Under the pieces are notes generated by a model, which saw only the letters and a program-made list of their open reading frames with translations, was not told the origin of the DNA and made no database searches. This document shows positions 16,276 through 24,946 of a DNA stretch of 49,358 nucleotides, one piece after another; position 1 is the first letter of the stretch; every line of letters begins with the position of its first letter. Source of the DNA: Myroides odoratimimus (GTDB lineage: Bacteria > Bacteroidota > Bacteroidia > Flavobacteriales > Flavobacteriaceae); NCBI RefSeq assembly GCF_001485415.1, contig NZ_BCMQ01000025.1:1-49358 (forward strand), in the 5' to 3' direction. Both the position numbers and the translations under genes were made by a program.

Positions 16276-17310
16276 TTACTTTGTATAATATTTCTTTTTC
16301 ATCCACAAACTCACTCGTACAAGCAAAATCAATACTGGAACTTCAACTAAAGGTCCAATAACTCCTACAAAAGCTTGAGGAGAATGTATCCCAAATACGG
16401 CGATGGCAACAGCAATAGCTAATTCAAAATTATTACCTGATGCAGTAAAAGAAATAGCAGCATTTTTATCATAATCGACATTCATTGACTTGTTTATGAA
16501 GAAACTAACAAAAAACATCAAGACAAAATAGATAACAAGTGGAATAGCGACCTTAACTACCTGCATCGGTAATTGAACAATTTGTTCTCCTTTTAAGCTA
16601 AACATAAGCACAATGGTAAATAGTAAAGCATATAAAGTAAAGGGTGAAATAAATGGGATAAACTTACGCTTAAACCAATCTTCTCCTTTTATTTTAATTA
16701 GGTACTTATGACTTAAAAAGCCAGCTAAAAAAGGAATTCCTAAATAAATAAGCACACTTTGTACTACGTCACTCATCTTAATTGAAATAGCATAATCGGC
16801 AAACCCAAAATAAGAAGGTAATACATTGATAAAAAGCCAAACAAAAAAGCTATAAAACAGCACTTGGAACACACTATTTAATGCAATTAGTAAGGCTGCA
16901 TATTCTCTATTACCCTTTGCTAAATCATTCCATACAATCACCATTGCAATACATCTTGCTAAACCAATAAGGATTAATCCTACCATATAGTCAGGTTCAT
17001 CACGCATGAAAATAATAGCAAGAACAAACATTAAAACAGGTCCTACAATCCAGTTTAAGAAAAGAGATAAGCTTAAGACTTTCTTATCCTTAAAAGCCAG
17101 TGGTAATAGATTATAATCAACCTTAGCCAGTGGCGGGTACATCATGATGATTAGCCCTATGGCCAACGGAATATTGGTCGTCCCAATAGATAGTTTATCC
17201 ATCACATTAGAAACACTTGGAAATACATTTCCTAAGAGAACACCAATCCCCATAGCCAAGAATATCCAAAGGGTTAAGTATCGATCTAAAAATTTCATTC
17301 TAACCTGCAT
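16276..17310 (-). CDS. acr3: Acr3-family arsenite efflux transporter
   Basis: 344-aa inner-membrane carrier with ten hydrophobic helices. LARCIAMVIVWNDLAKGNREYAALLIALNSVFQV has the conserved Cys of Acr3 helix 4, and SGNNFELAIAVAIAVFG has the conserved Glu of helix 9. It extrudes As(OH)3 with the proton-motive force, with or without ArsA. A second ATG five codons in is possible (MKFLDRYLTLW). It follows arsC by 3 bp and precedes arsO by 12 bp. Confidence 0.95.
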   Translation of the reverse strand: MQVRMKFLDRYLTLWIFLAMGIGVLLGNVFPSVSNVMDKLSIGTTNIPLAIGLIIMMYPPLAKVDYNLLPLAFKDKKVLSLSLFLNWIVGPVLMFVLAIIFMRDEPDYMVGLILIGLARCIAMVIVWNDLAKGNREYAALLIALNSVFQVLFYSFFVWLFINVLPSYFGFADYAISIKMSDVVQSVLIYLGIPFLAGFLSHKYLIKIKGEDWFKRKFIPFISPFTLYALLFTIVLMFSLKGEQIVQLPMQVVKVAIPLVIYFVLMFFVSFFINKSMNVDYDKNAAISFTASGNNFELAIAVAIAVFGIHSPQAFVGVIGPLVEVPVLILLVRVSLWMKKKYYTK

Positions 17311-17313
17311 AAC

Positions 17314-17928
17314 TTACTTTTTAATTTGTGACACGATGTAAAACATTTCACTTGCAATTTCAAGGCTTCGATTAAAATATCCTATTTGTTGATTTGCTGT
17401 TCCATCAAATTCCTTAGGATCCTCGAATGTAATAGGGATTCTTCGCTCAGCACCTGCTATAAAAGGACAACCTCCATCAGCCTGTGAACAAGTCATAACA
17501 GCTGCAAAATCATCACTTGGATTAAAAGCGGCATCGTACTTCTTAGAAAAACCAATAATAGGAACTTCATTATCACCATACTTTATCGCATAAATAGGAT
17601 TCTCTCCTTCTGCAATTTTGAACACCTCAAGTCCTTGTTCTTTCAGAACGGTAGCAACAATTGGATACATAGCTGTTTGTTCGGTTCCTCCTGAATAACA
17701 AGTAACATTTGGAATACCATAGTAACTAGCCGCTACTTGCATCCAAATCTGAGTCAAATGACTTCTTCTTGAATTATGTGTACAGATAAAATTGATTCGA
17801 ATTGGAGATTTTGAATCAACCTTAGATTGGATATAAGCCACCAAGGGAGCCAAAACGTCTTTTCTACTATCACTTATCACTTGTGATTCAAGCATAGTGC
17901 TAATTGTAGTTGATAATGTTTTATACAT
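17314..17928 (-). CDS. arsC: Arsenate reductase of the low-molecular-weight phosphatase type
   Basis: 204-aa cytoplasmic enzyme reducing As(V) to As(III) for efflux. The P-loop CX5R is FICTHNSRRSHLTQ (Cys about residue 48), followed by IWMQVAASYYG. Further cysteines in VMTCSQADGGCPF could form the resolving pair of thioredoxin-coupled reductases. It is longer than the ~130-aa S. aureus enzyme because of an N-terminal helical extension, normal for this Bacteroidota group. It sits between the DUF6428-like gene and acr3. Confidence 0.93.
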   Translation of the reverse strand: MYKTLSTTISTMLESQVISDSRKDVLAPLVAYIQSKVDSKSPIRINFICTHNSRRSHLTQIWMQVAASYYGIPNVTCYSGGTEQTAMYPIVATVLKEQGLEVFKIAEGENPIYAIKYGDNEVPIIGFSKKYDAAFNPSDDFAAVMTCSQADGGCPFIAGAERRIPITFEDPKEFDGTANQQIGYFNRSLEIASEMFYIVSQIKK

Positions 17929-17945
17929 CTTTTACTTTTTTAAGA

Positions 17946-18398
17946 TTAACAACATCCAGAGTTAGGATCACAACAATTAGTTTGAGTTACCTGATTACTT
18001 GGTGTAATTCCACAAGCATCTTCAGCTAAACAAGCAGTCAATGTGTTTTTTAATAGAAAGTGAGTTCCATTAAATGCTAAGAAATACTTTCCTATTGTTT
18101 CTTTACCTTGAACTTCTACTTCAATCTCCGCATCAACAATACCTAATTTTGTTTCTGACAACCTGATAATATTTAATAATTTACCTGCTTTTAAACGGTG
18201 CTGATAATCATCCGCATTCCACAATTGGAAGCTTACCTTAACCTCTTCTCTTATTGTCCCTCCACAGTCAATAAATTTCTTTGTTACTTGACCTACTTCT
18301 GTTACATGGAAGTGCTCTGCGACAAACGTCCCATCTTCAAATTGAAAATCTACTCGATCTAAATTTCCTAAAACGACTTTTACTTCTGATAATTTCAT
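17946..18398 (-). CDS. DUF6428-like protein with cysteine-rich tail
   Basis: 150-aa soluble protein. The body (1-130) is a beta-rich domain of unknown function (FVAEHFHVTEVGQVTKKFIDCG) that I associate with DUF6428 proteins found beside arsR in Bacteroidota. The C-terminus NCCDPNSGCC carries two vicinal cysteine pairs (142/143, 149/150); further cysteines lie at 45, 123 and 129. Such pairs are ideal soft-metal ligands, so a role as an As(III) binder or sink is plausible but not shown. It is the first gene after arsR2 and has an operator-like dyad directly upstream. Confidence 0.75.
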   Translation of the reverse strand: MKLSEVKVVLGNLDRVDFQFEDGTFVAEHFHVTEVGQVTKKFIDCGGTIREEVKVSFQLWNADDYQHRLKAGKLLNIIRLSETKLGIVDAEIEVEVQGKETIGKYFLAFNGTHFLLKNTLTACLAEDACGITPSNQVTQTNCCDPNSGCC

Positions 18399-18426
18399 AT
18401 TATAATTCTACTTTGTTTTTGTTATA

Positions 18427-18442
18427 ATCGCAATATTACGAT
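18427..18442. promoter_or_regulatory. ArsR operator candidate ATCGCAATATTACGAT between arsR2 and the DUF6428-like gene
   Basis: A 16-bp near-perfect palindrome (only the symmetric C/A positions flanking AATATT fail to pair) ending 29 bp before the ATG at 18398. The identical 16 bp recur at 18811-18826. Control by ArsR2 is inferred. Confidence 0.75.
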
Positions 18443-18460
18443 GATTTTGATTAAAAAATA

Positions 18461-18790
18461 TTAACAGCAACCCTCTGACTGAATTCTTTGAGCGAAGAAC
18501 AATTCAAACTCCTTGAAAAATTCATTCCAAACTGCATCGTCAATACAATAGCAAACTGATTTACCTTCAATTGTTCCTTTGATAAGTCCACTATTCTTAA
18601 GCTCTTTTAAGTGTTGTGAAATAGTAGCTTGAGCCAATCCAAGTTCCTCTACCAAATCATTGCAAATGCAAGCATCTTGATTGATAATATACTGAAGAAT
18701 GGCAAGTCTTGCTGGATGCCCTAAAACCTTAAACATAAGCGATAATCTATTCTTTTTATCACTAAATAATTCTGATTTTGTTACTCCCAT
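18461..18790 (-). CDS. arsR: ArsR/SmtB-family repressor (ArsR2)
   Basis: 109 aa from the ATG at 18790. The frame runs on to a TTG at 18817, but that codon lies inside the operator palindrome, so the ATG is chosen. Winged helix: VLGHPARLAILQYI, QATISQHLKELKNSGLIKG. DACICNDLVEEL matches the ELCVCDL metal-binding helix of classical ArsR, and the protein ends in GCC. Identical 16-bp palindromes lie before it and before the next gene, so it should repress itself and the module DUF6428-arsC-acr3-arsO until As(III) binds. Confidence 0.94.
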   Translation of the reverse strand: MGVTKSELFSDKKNRLSLMFKVLGHPARLAILQYIINQDACICNDLVEELGLAQATISQHLKELKNSGLIKGTIEGKSVCYCIDDAVWNEFFKEFELFFAQRIQSEGCC

Positions 18791-18810
18791 TGTTTTATAC
18801 TTAAATACAC

Positions 18811-18826
18811 ATCGCAATATTACGAT
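18811..18826. promoter_or_regulatory. ArsR operator candidate ATCGCAATATTACGAT upstream of arsR2
   Basis: Same 16 bp as 18427-18442, here extended to CATCG...CGATG and lying 21-36 bp upstream of the arsR2 ATG. It shares the TCG-N8-CGA frame with the ArsR1 sites. Confidence 0.75.
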
Positions 18827-18880
18827 GTATATTTAAACTGTGCAAGTTTAATTAATATTGATAGCAAATACGATAATATA

Positions 18881-19687
18881 TTATTCTGTAATGTGATTAG
18901 GCTTCATAAACTTTGAAAAGAAAATACTCACTTCATACAATAAAACTAATGGTATAACCAAAATAACTTGACTCAATACATCTGGAGGTGTAATAATTGC
19001 TGATGCTACTAAAATCAAAACATAAGCATATCTGCGATAACCTTTGAGTGTATCTGTTGATAAAATTCCCATCTTGTATAATACTAGAATGACAACTGGC
19101 AAAACAAACACAATACCTGATGCTAGTATGGTGGTTTTAACAAGAGAAATATATGAGGTAAGATCGATTTGATTGGCAACAATACTACTAATCTCTATAT
19201 TCATAAAAAAATGAATAGATAAAGGAACTATAATAAAATATCCAAACAAGACACCTATAAAAAATAAAAGACTTGTGATTGTTACAAATACAATACTGTA
19301 TCTTGTCTTACTATTATATAATTTAGGTTGTACAAGTTTCCAAATTTGATACAAAATCCAAGGAAATGAAGCTATTAGTCCAAAGGTAAAACTAGTCCAA
19401 ATCATAATCATTAACTGACCATCCATTTTTCGATTTTGAATATCAAAATCAATCCCTTCCATATACAATGATGAACTCAAATTAAAAAAATCTATCAAAG
19501 AACGATGCCAAATATAAATAGGAAAATTAGGGTTCTTAGGAGCAAATAATATTTGCTCAAAAATAAAGTTAGTATATAAAAACGCTATGCTACTACATAA
19601 GACGATTCCAATAAAACACTTGATTAAAAAACTTCTTAAAAGTCCAACAAAATTTAAAAATGTCTTTTTCTTAATACCTCTATCCAT
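18881..19687 (-). CDS. Divergent TatC paralogue lacking signal-recognition glutamates
   Basis: 268 aa, six hydrophobic helices, clearly TatC-like: FAPKNPNF, LFFIGVLFGYFIIVPLSIHF and TPPDVLSQ (D236, equivalent to E. coli D211) are kept. Yet residues needed to bind twin-arginine signals in E. coli TatC are changed. The N-terminal HLxEL is FVGLL (E15 equivalent is L16), F94 is L118, E103 is K127 and E170 is V195; R17 is kept (R18). No tatA/B gene is in the window. It lies 32 bp after the esterase gene on the same strand. It may be a paralogue with a changed cargo or a decaying copy, though the reading frame is intact. Confidence 0.85.
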   Translation of the reverse strand: MDRGIKKKTFLNFVGLLRSFLIKCFIGIVLCSSIAFLYTNFIFEQILFAPKNPNFPIYIWHRSLIDFFNLSSSLYMEGIDFDIQNRKMDGQLMIMIWTSFTFGLIASFPWILYQIWKLVQPKLYNSKTRYSIVFVTITSLLFFIGVLFGYFIIVPLSIHFFMNIEISSIVANQIDLTSYISLVKTTILASGIVFVLPVVILVLYKMGILSTDTLKGYRRYAYVLILVASAIITPPDVLSQVILVIPLVLLYEVSIFFSKFMKPNHITE

Positions 19688-19719
19688 ATCTTATTATAAA
19701 ATGCTAAACTACTGCTATT

Positions 19720-20538
19720 TTAATTATTTAATATCCAAATTAGGGCTTGTTTTTTAGTTGCTCTAAATATAGTTGTATGTCCTTCATTTGGCTCATCTAC
19801 ATAGTGCCACACTAAATTTTTATTTTCATTTTCTGCTAAAATAGTAGCTAACTTATTTGTATAGGGAGAAATATCAGCAGCATTCGATCCTGCAAACCAA
19901 AGCTTTCTTTTTACCGCACTATTTTGATCTAAACTAGCTTTTGCGGTTCTAACTAAATAATGATTATTCCACCATAATGAAGGGTCAAAGGCGATATAGT
20001 TTGCAAACATGGCGGGTTCAACAAAAAAGGTTTCCATCACAAACAAACCTGAAGCAGATTCTCCTAATATCGTTTTTTCTTCTTTGGTTCTATATCTTTT
20101 ATCGATTTCCTTAAATAACTCTTCTTTAATAAAGGCTCTAAACTGATTAGAACCTCCTACCTCGGGTGCAATTTCTTTATCTTTTGCAACAGTTGTAAAT
20201 CCTGTCAAATCTCTTCTTCTTTGTGTATTTTCAATTCCAACTAAGATTACAGCAGGAATTTTTTGCTCATTTATAAGCTCTTCTATGGTAGATGCGATAT
20301 GAGGAAAATCCTCTCCTATTCCTCCATCAGCCATATAGATTACGGGCAAAGAATCCTGAGTATTCTCATAATTTTTTGGTGTCCATACATTAATAGTTCT
20401 TTCTTCTTTTAATTGATTTGATTCTAGTTTAAAAGTATCATGTTTAGGCACTACATCCTGAATTGTACTCTTATAACCACAACTTGCTAATAAAATGGTA
20501 TAGCATAAACTTAACAAAAACATAATTTTAAATTTCAT
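19720..20538 (-). CDS. Esterase-D-type alpha/beta hydrolase lipoprotein
   Basis: 272 aa. The lipoprotein signal MKFKIMFLLSLCYTILLASC (lipobox LASC, Cys20) places it at the cell envelope. The mature part matches the putative esterase family related to esterase D and enterochelin esterase: VIYMADGG, AVILVGIENTQRRRDLT and nucleophile elbow LGESASGLF, with a likely acid residue in FDPSLWW and His in NEGHTTIF. The substrate is unknown. The signal is Sec-type, without twin arginines, so linkage to the tatC-like gene is not explained by Tat export of this protein. Confidence 0.85.
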   Translation of the reverse strand: MKFKIMFLLSLCYTILLASCGYKSTIQDVVPKHDTFKLESNQLKEERTINVWTPKNYENTQDSLPVIYMADGGIGEDFPHIASTIEELINEQKIPAVILVGIENTQRRRDLTGFTTVAKDKEIAPEVGGSNQFRAFIKEELFKEIDKRYRTKEEKTILGESASGLFVMETFFVEPAMFANYIAFDPSLWWNNHYLVRTAKASLDQNSAVKRKLWFAGSNAADISPYTNKLATILAENENKNLVWHYVDEPNEGHTTIFRATKKQALIWILNN

Positions 20539-20747
20539 TTTAGCGTATTTTTTGATTCACAAAATTATTTCAATAAAAAACAGTAATTAATACCATTAAC
20601 CTATTAATTTTACTATTTTTGAATGTGAGAAATCTCATTCTTTATTTTTACTACTGTAATTCTAAATTAGATAAAAATAATTTTATTCAATATTAGAGAT
20701 TTACAGCACTAAACTAGTTCTCCTTATTTACTAGTTGTCTTTAAAAG

Positions 20748-20776
20748 GAGAAAGTCTTTTGGGCTTTCTCTTTTTT
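20748..20776. terminator. Bidirectional rho-independent terminator
   Basis: GAGAAAG (20748-20754) and CTTTCTC (20764-20770) with a 9-nt loop. TTTTTT follows on the plus strand and CTTTT on the minus strand. It lies just past the stop of the 103-aa membrane protein gene, whose transcription it should end. Confidence 0.8.
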
Positions 20777-20780
20777 ACTA

Positions 20781-21092
20781 CTATAGCTTAAATAAACTTA
20801 ATAAAAATAAAACTGCTACGATTAAACCTGAATACCTAAAAAACTTGACAAAACGATTAAAATCATAAAATAAAGTTTGTCCGTCAATAAGATTAACAAT
20901 CATTAGAATAGTACAAGTAATAATTACTATTATCAAAAATAACACAGGAGCAGCAATATAAGATATTATATTGGCTGCAGCCCGTTCATTTGTTCTACTA
21001 AAGTCCAAGAAACTAAGTAGCATTCCCAAGACACAAAGCACTGTTAAAACAATAGCTATAACATAACCCACATTTCTAAATAAACTCCCCAT
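20781..21092 (-). CDS. Unknown small three-TM membrane protein
   Basis: 103 aa with three hydrophobic helices (about residues 7-29, 40-68 and 84-101) and an ATG start at 21092. I recognise no family. It is monocistronic and is followed directly by the terminator at 20748-20776. The 292 bp upstream (21093-21384) are AT-rich and hold nothing else I can name. Confidence 0.6.
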   Translation of the reverse strand: MGSLFRNVGYVIAIVLTVLCVLGMLLSFLDFSRTNERAAANIISYIAAPVLFLIIVIITCTILMIVNLIDGQTLFYDFNRFVKFFRYSGLIVAVLFLLSLFKL

Positions 21093-21384
21093 TTTTATTA
21101 AATTTTTCTTTGTTTATACACCATACTAGATGTACCACTATTTAAAAATCACACCCTAAATAATATATTATATATCAATAATATAGTTTAAATAAAAACT
21201 CAAAAAGATCGACCTACTTCTTTCTAACTCCTGTATTAATATCACCTAATTCAGTGAATAATATGTCTAAACAAAATATTTACTTTGATCCATAAATATT
21301 TTTTACCATTAACTGATTTATACTATTACTCAAAATCCAAAAATAATTTTAAAATCAGAAACAAAAAAAGAAAAAAAAAATAAT

Positions 21385-23688
21385 ATGTATAAGTTTATTG
21401 AATCATTACCTGAATACTATGCTACTATTCAAAGTCAAACTAACTTTCCTAAAGACTATATCAATGATTTATTTTTGATTGGAAAATGTAGCAAAGACAC
21501 AAACACAGTTAAAGAAATCAGACAAACTTTAGAGCAAAATGCTAGTGAGAAAGTTATTAAAGCCTTCAAAATTCGAAAAAAACTAATCAAGTCAATTGGT
21601 ATTCCCCAATGGTACGAGGTTTTAAATACCTTATTAGAATATGCAAATATATCGGATGATTTAGATGTTGATTTTATGTATAGTAAACTAGGGTTTGATG
21701 TACTTGACGTTAGGGATAGTCATGACCCAACTACTCTGATTCAAAATCCAATACTACTAGGGAGGTTCCCCTCAGTTAGAATTATCAATATTGAAACCTT
21801 AAACTTTGAACAAGGACTACCTGATGTTTTTGACAAATTTACTCAACTTGAACACTTAAGCATAGAAGGAGAATATACTAAACTTCCAAAATCAATAGAA
21901 GACATAACGACACTACAGTCTTTGGAATTGGAGCTTCCTAAATTAACACATATCAAATTTGACTTTACAAAACTAACTGCTCTAAGGTCTTTAAAGTGTA
22001 TGAACACCAATTGGCCTACTCCAACACTACCTACCCTGCCTAGAAGTATAGAAACGATTGAGTTTTCTTTAGTAAGCACTCTTAATTCCATTGGAGAAGA
22101 ACTAAATACACTTCCTGAGCTGAACAAAATTAAAATCATGAAATGTCCAGATTTTACTACGATAAGTGACAAGTTAAACGTACCTAGCCTAACTGTGTTG
22201 AGCCTTTGGAAAAATGATAGACTCCAGCTAATTCATCCTAAGGTAATTTTTAATGGTAAGATTACTTGTTTTTCTGGAGAATTGATCAACTTAGAACAAC
22301 AATATACTTTTGATTCACTGACAAACCTAGTAGTTTCAGACCAGGCAATACTACTATATCTATCTCAAAACCCTGAGTCTTTTCCTAACTTAGATAAATT
22401 GAGCTTTTCCAATATGGAAAACCTAACGGAAATAAAAGTGCCATGGTCTAAATTCAATAAACTAACGACCGTTACATTTGAAAATTTAATTGGTGATAAC
22501 TCTTTATCGCAAAATATAGAACAATGTACCTCGCTTAAACACCTTAGTTTTTTTAACTACCAAACAGTGCAACTACCTAAATCAATCGGACGTATTGAAA
22601 AGCTGATGTCTGTAACTATAGAACAATCTAATAAACTAATAATAGACACTTGTTTTCTTCCCAGTGTAATAGATGTACTAAAAATCATAAACTGTGCTGA
22701 AATTAAAGTATCTAACAAAATTATATGCGTTGGTAAAGCCTCTATTGAAAACTGCAAAGTTGAAAAGCACAGCGATTTATTCAGCTATCTATCCGTAGAA
22801 AACTTCACATACTTTCCTTTAAAAAACGATACTTATGAAGTAAATGATATCACTAACTTAATGGTTAAGCCTTATACGCTTATTAGTTTGGACACCAATT
22901 TGCCAATAGGTCTATTGACTAATGTGCTGGTTAATTGTGAAAACCTAAAAATTTTAAAAATAAACAGTAACGCAATCTTACCTGATAGTTGTCCTTGCTT
23001 ATCTGTGGATCAAGAGACTAAATTGCACACCTTACAATTAGAAAACGTTGAGCTTGATAACTTAGATCAACTCTTAAGAAACAGTCCTTTAATAGAATCT
23101 ATTAAATTAAGAGGATATGATCATTTCCCCACTGTTGAATTACCTTATTTAAAAATAGTTGATTTATCTTATTCAAAAATACCTACACTAGAAGGATTAG
23201 ATGCTCCAAATTTAGAGGTTGTTGATCTATCTTTATGTTATGAATTTGGATTAGCTGGTGCGAATGCTTTGGTCAAATATCCTAAACTTAAAAAACTTAG
23301 GCTTCAAGGAACTAACGACTCCTTGTGCTACGTACCTCAAGAACTTACATGTTTACCGTTGCAAGAACTATACTTATCTGGCTATCAAATAGACATGATA
23401 CCAACCTATATCGGTCAGTTTAAAGAATTGCGTACACTACACCTTACCAACTTTGATACAGAAGGACTACCAAACTCTTTATTAGACCTTAAAAATCTTG
23501 AACGTCTTAGTATTGAAGGATGTAATTTCAGCGAACCTATTCCTGCATCATTTAGATCACTTAAATTAAAAAAATTACAATATACTATCAGTAAATTCAG
23601 TGGAGCAAATATGAACCCTAAATATTACAACAACCTCATCACCGATGGATATACTGATTTAGTGAAGTGGTTCACTAATGAAGATTAG
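21385..23688 (+). CDS. Large cytoplasmic leucine-rich-repeat protein
   Basis: 767 aa with no signal peptide or membrane helix, so probably cytosolic. The first ~125 residues form a helical domain without known match. From about residue 130 to the end there are many irregular LRRs (LEHLSIEGEYTKLPKSIEDI, LRTLHLTNFDTEGLPNSLLDL and similar) with the LPxS turn seen in bacterial and plant-like LRRs. LRR solenoids bind proteins. The partner is unknown and no effector domain follows. It lies alone on the plus strand between minus-strand genes. It could belong to a self/non-self or contact system, but nothing in the sequence proves this. Confidence 0.85.
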   Translation: MYKFIESLPEYYATIQSQTNFPKDYINDLFLIGKCSKDTNTVKEIRQTLEQNASEKVIKAFKIRKKLIKSIGIPQWYEVLNTLLEYANISDDLDVDFMYSKLGFDVLDVRDSHDPTTLIQNPILLGRFPSVRIINIETLNFEQGLPDVFDKFTQLEHLSIEGEYTKLPKSIEDITTLQSLELELPKLTHIKFDFTKLTALRSLKCMNTNWPTPTLPTLPRSIETIEFSLVSTLNSIGEELNTLPELNKIKIMKCPDFTTISDKLNVPSLTVLSLWKNDRLQLIHPKVIFNGKITCFSGELINLEQQYTFDSLTNLVVSDQAILLYLSQNPESFPNLDKLSFSNMENLTEIKVPWSKFNKLTTVTFENLIGDNSLSQNIEQCTSLKHLSFFNYQTVQLPKSIGRIEKLMSVTIEQSNKLIIDTCFLPSVIDVLKIINCAEIKVSNKIICVGKASIENCKVEKHSDLFSYLSVENFTYFPLKNDTYEVNDITNLMVKPYTLISLDTNLPIGLLTNVLVNCENLKILKINSNAILPDSCPCLSVDQETKLHTLQLENVELDNLDQLLRNSPLIESIKLRGYDHFPTVELPYLKIVDLSYSKIPTLEGLDAPNLEVVDLSLCYEFGLAGANALVKYPKLKKLRLQGTNDSLCYVPQELTCLPLQELYLSGYQIDMIPTYIGQFKELRTLHLTNFDTEGLPNSLLDLKNLERLSIEGCNFSEPIPASFRSLKLKKLQYTISKFSGANMNPKYYNNLITDGYTDLVKWFTNED

Positions 23689-23815
23689 TCTAAAAAACAA
23701 TTAGACTTCTAACTGAAAAAAAACTATTTAAAAAGATAACTAGAAGTTAAAAAACTAGTTATTCACTTCTTACTTAGCTTACCCTATGAAAACAGAATAT
23801 ATGCAGAATACCTAA

Positions 23816-24808
23816 TTACAAGGATTTACTTGCAAGAAAAGGTTCTTCAGTTTGCTCATCTGTAGGAGCAAACATAATTCCAAGTACCTTAGCACTAAAT
23901 TCTAAATCGTCAATAGCATAAACTGGTGTAGAAACTCTAGTCTCTAATTCACTATCTGCAATGGTCTTGACTTCTACTTTTTCAGGTTGAAAAACCATAA
24001 AAGGCTCTTCTATTCCATCTACATACATTTCAATTTTCAAAATACCTCCATCCTCTGGAAGATATGTAGAATGAGTAAAGTTTATAGTCTTGTCAAACAG
24101 TGGAGAAATATAAACCAACAACTTGTTATAACCAAATGAAAACTCATTATTTGGATCAGAAGGCGCTTTAATTCGTGTATATTCAATCACATCACAAGCA
24201 TAATTGCTTACATAAGCTACCTTATCTAATTTTCTTCTATTAAACTCCTTATAGTCAATAGTACTACCTTCTGTATAAGTTTCTCCTTTAGAAGGTGTAT
24301 ATATAGCATAAGCTGTTTGATTTTCAACTGGCATATCAGTAGCAGGAGCCATTGCTTTTAAGTAAACAGACGCTTGATCTTGATCTTCACTGTGAAAATG
24401 ATCCATCTGCCAAGTTGCTCCCTTCGCTTTAGCTAAGACTGTACTATTTTTCACATAGTAATCTGCCTTGGTCATACTCATCATTAATGCAAAAGCAGCC
24501 ATAGGTTTCTTATCAAATAAATCTCCCCATGCTAAAAAAGGATTTTCATCTTTTGGCAAATTTGTCATTAGTGTTTGGAACTGTCCATATACGTCCCCTT
24601 TTGAATAATCTATTTTATCCAATAGTCCACCGACATTTATTCCCTTAGTATAAATACTCATAACCATCTTTCCTTCCACAAAAGGAGTAGTCACCACTTC
24701 ACCTGGTACTTCAGGAGTTTCTTTACCAACATTTACAGCATCATTGCTCTCGGTAGAACAAGAAGTCATAATAAACAAGGCGAAAAGGCCTAAAAACATT
24801 TTTTTCAT
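23816..24808 (-). CDS. Unknown lipoprotein (330 aa)
   Basis: The signal peptide MKKMFLGLFALFIMTSC with lipobox Cys17, followed by acidic/Thr-rich residues, indicates a surface-exposed or periplasmic lipoprotein. The mature domain has no family I know: alternating beta and helical segments (VEGKMVMSIYTKGINVGGLL, GGILKIEMYVDGIEEP). The 138 bp to the downstream end of the next upstream gene hold no clear promoter for it. Function unknown. Confidence 0.75.
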   Translation of the reverse strand: MKKMFLGLFALFIMTSCSTESNDAVNVGKETPEVPGEVVTTPFVEGKMVMSIYTKGINVGGLLDKIDYSKGDVYGQFQTLMTNLPKDENPFLAWGDLFDKKPMAAFALMMSMTKADYYVKNSTVLAKAKGATWQMDHFHSEDQDQASVYLKAMAPATDMPVENQTAYAIYTPSKGETYTEGSTIDYKEFNRRKLDKVAYVSNYACDVIEYTRIKAPSDPNNEFSFGYNKLLVYISPLFDKTINFTHSTYLPEDGGILKIEMYVDGIEEPFMVFQPEKVEVKTIADSELETRVSTPVYAIDDLEFSAKVLGIMFAPTDEQTEEPFLASKSL

Positions 24809-24946
24809 ATAATACTTACTTTTTACTATTAGGTAAAAATACGTTAATCAGAAATAAATATCAAAACACAAAATAATTCAAAAACATATCTTTTAATCTT
24901 GAAAAAACAATTAACCAAACAAACAGTTTAAACTATTTATTATCAA

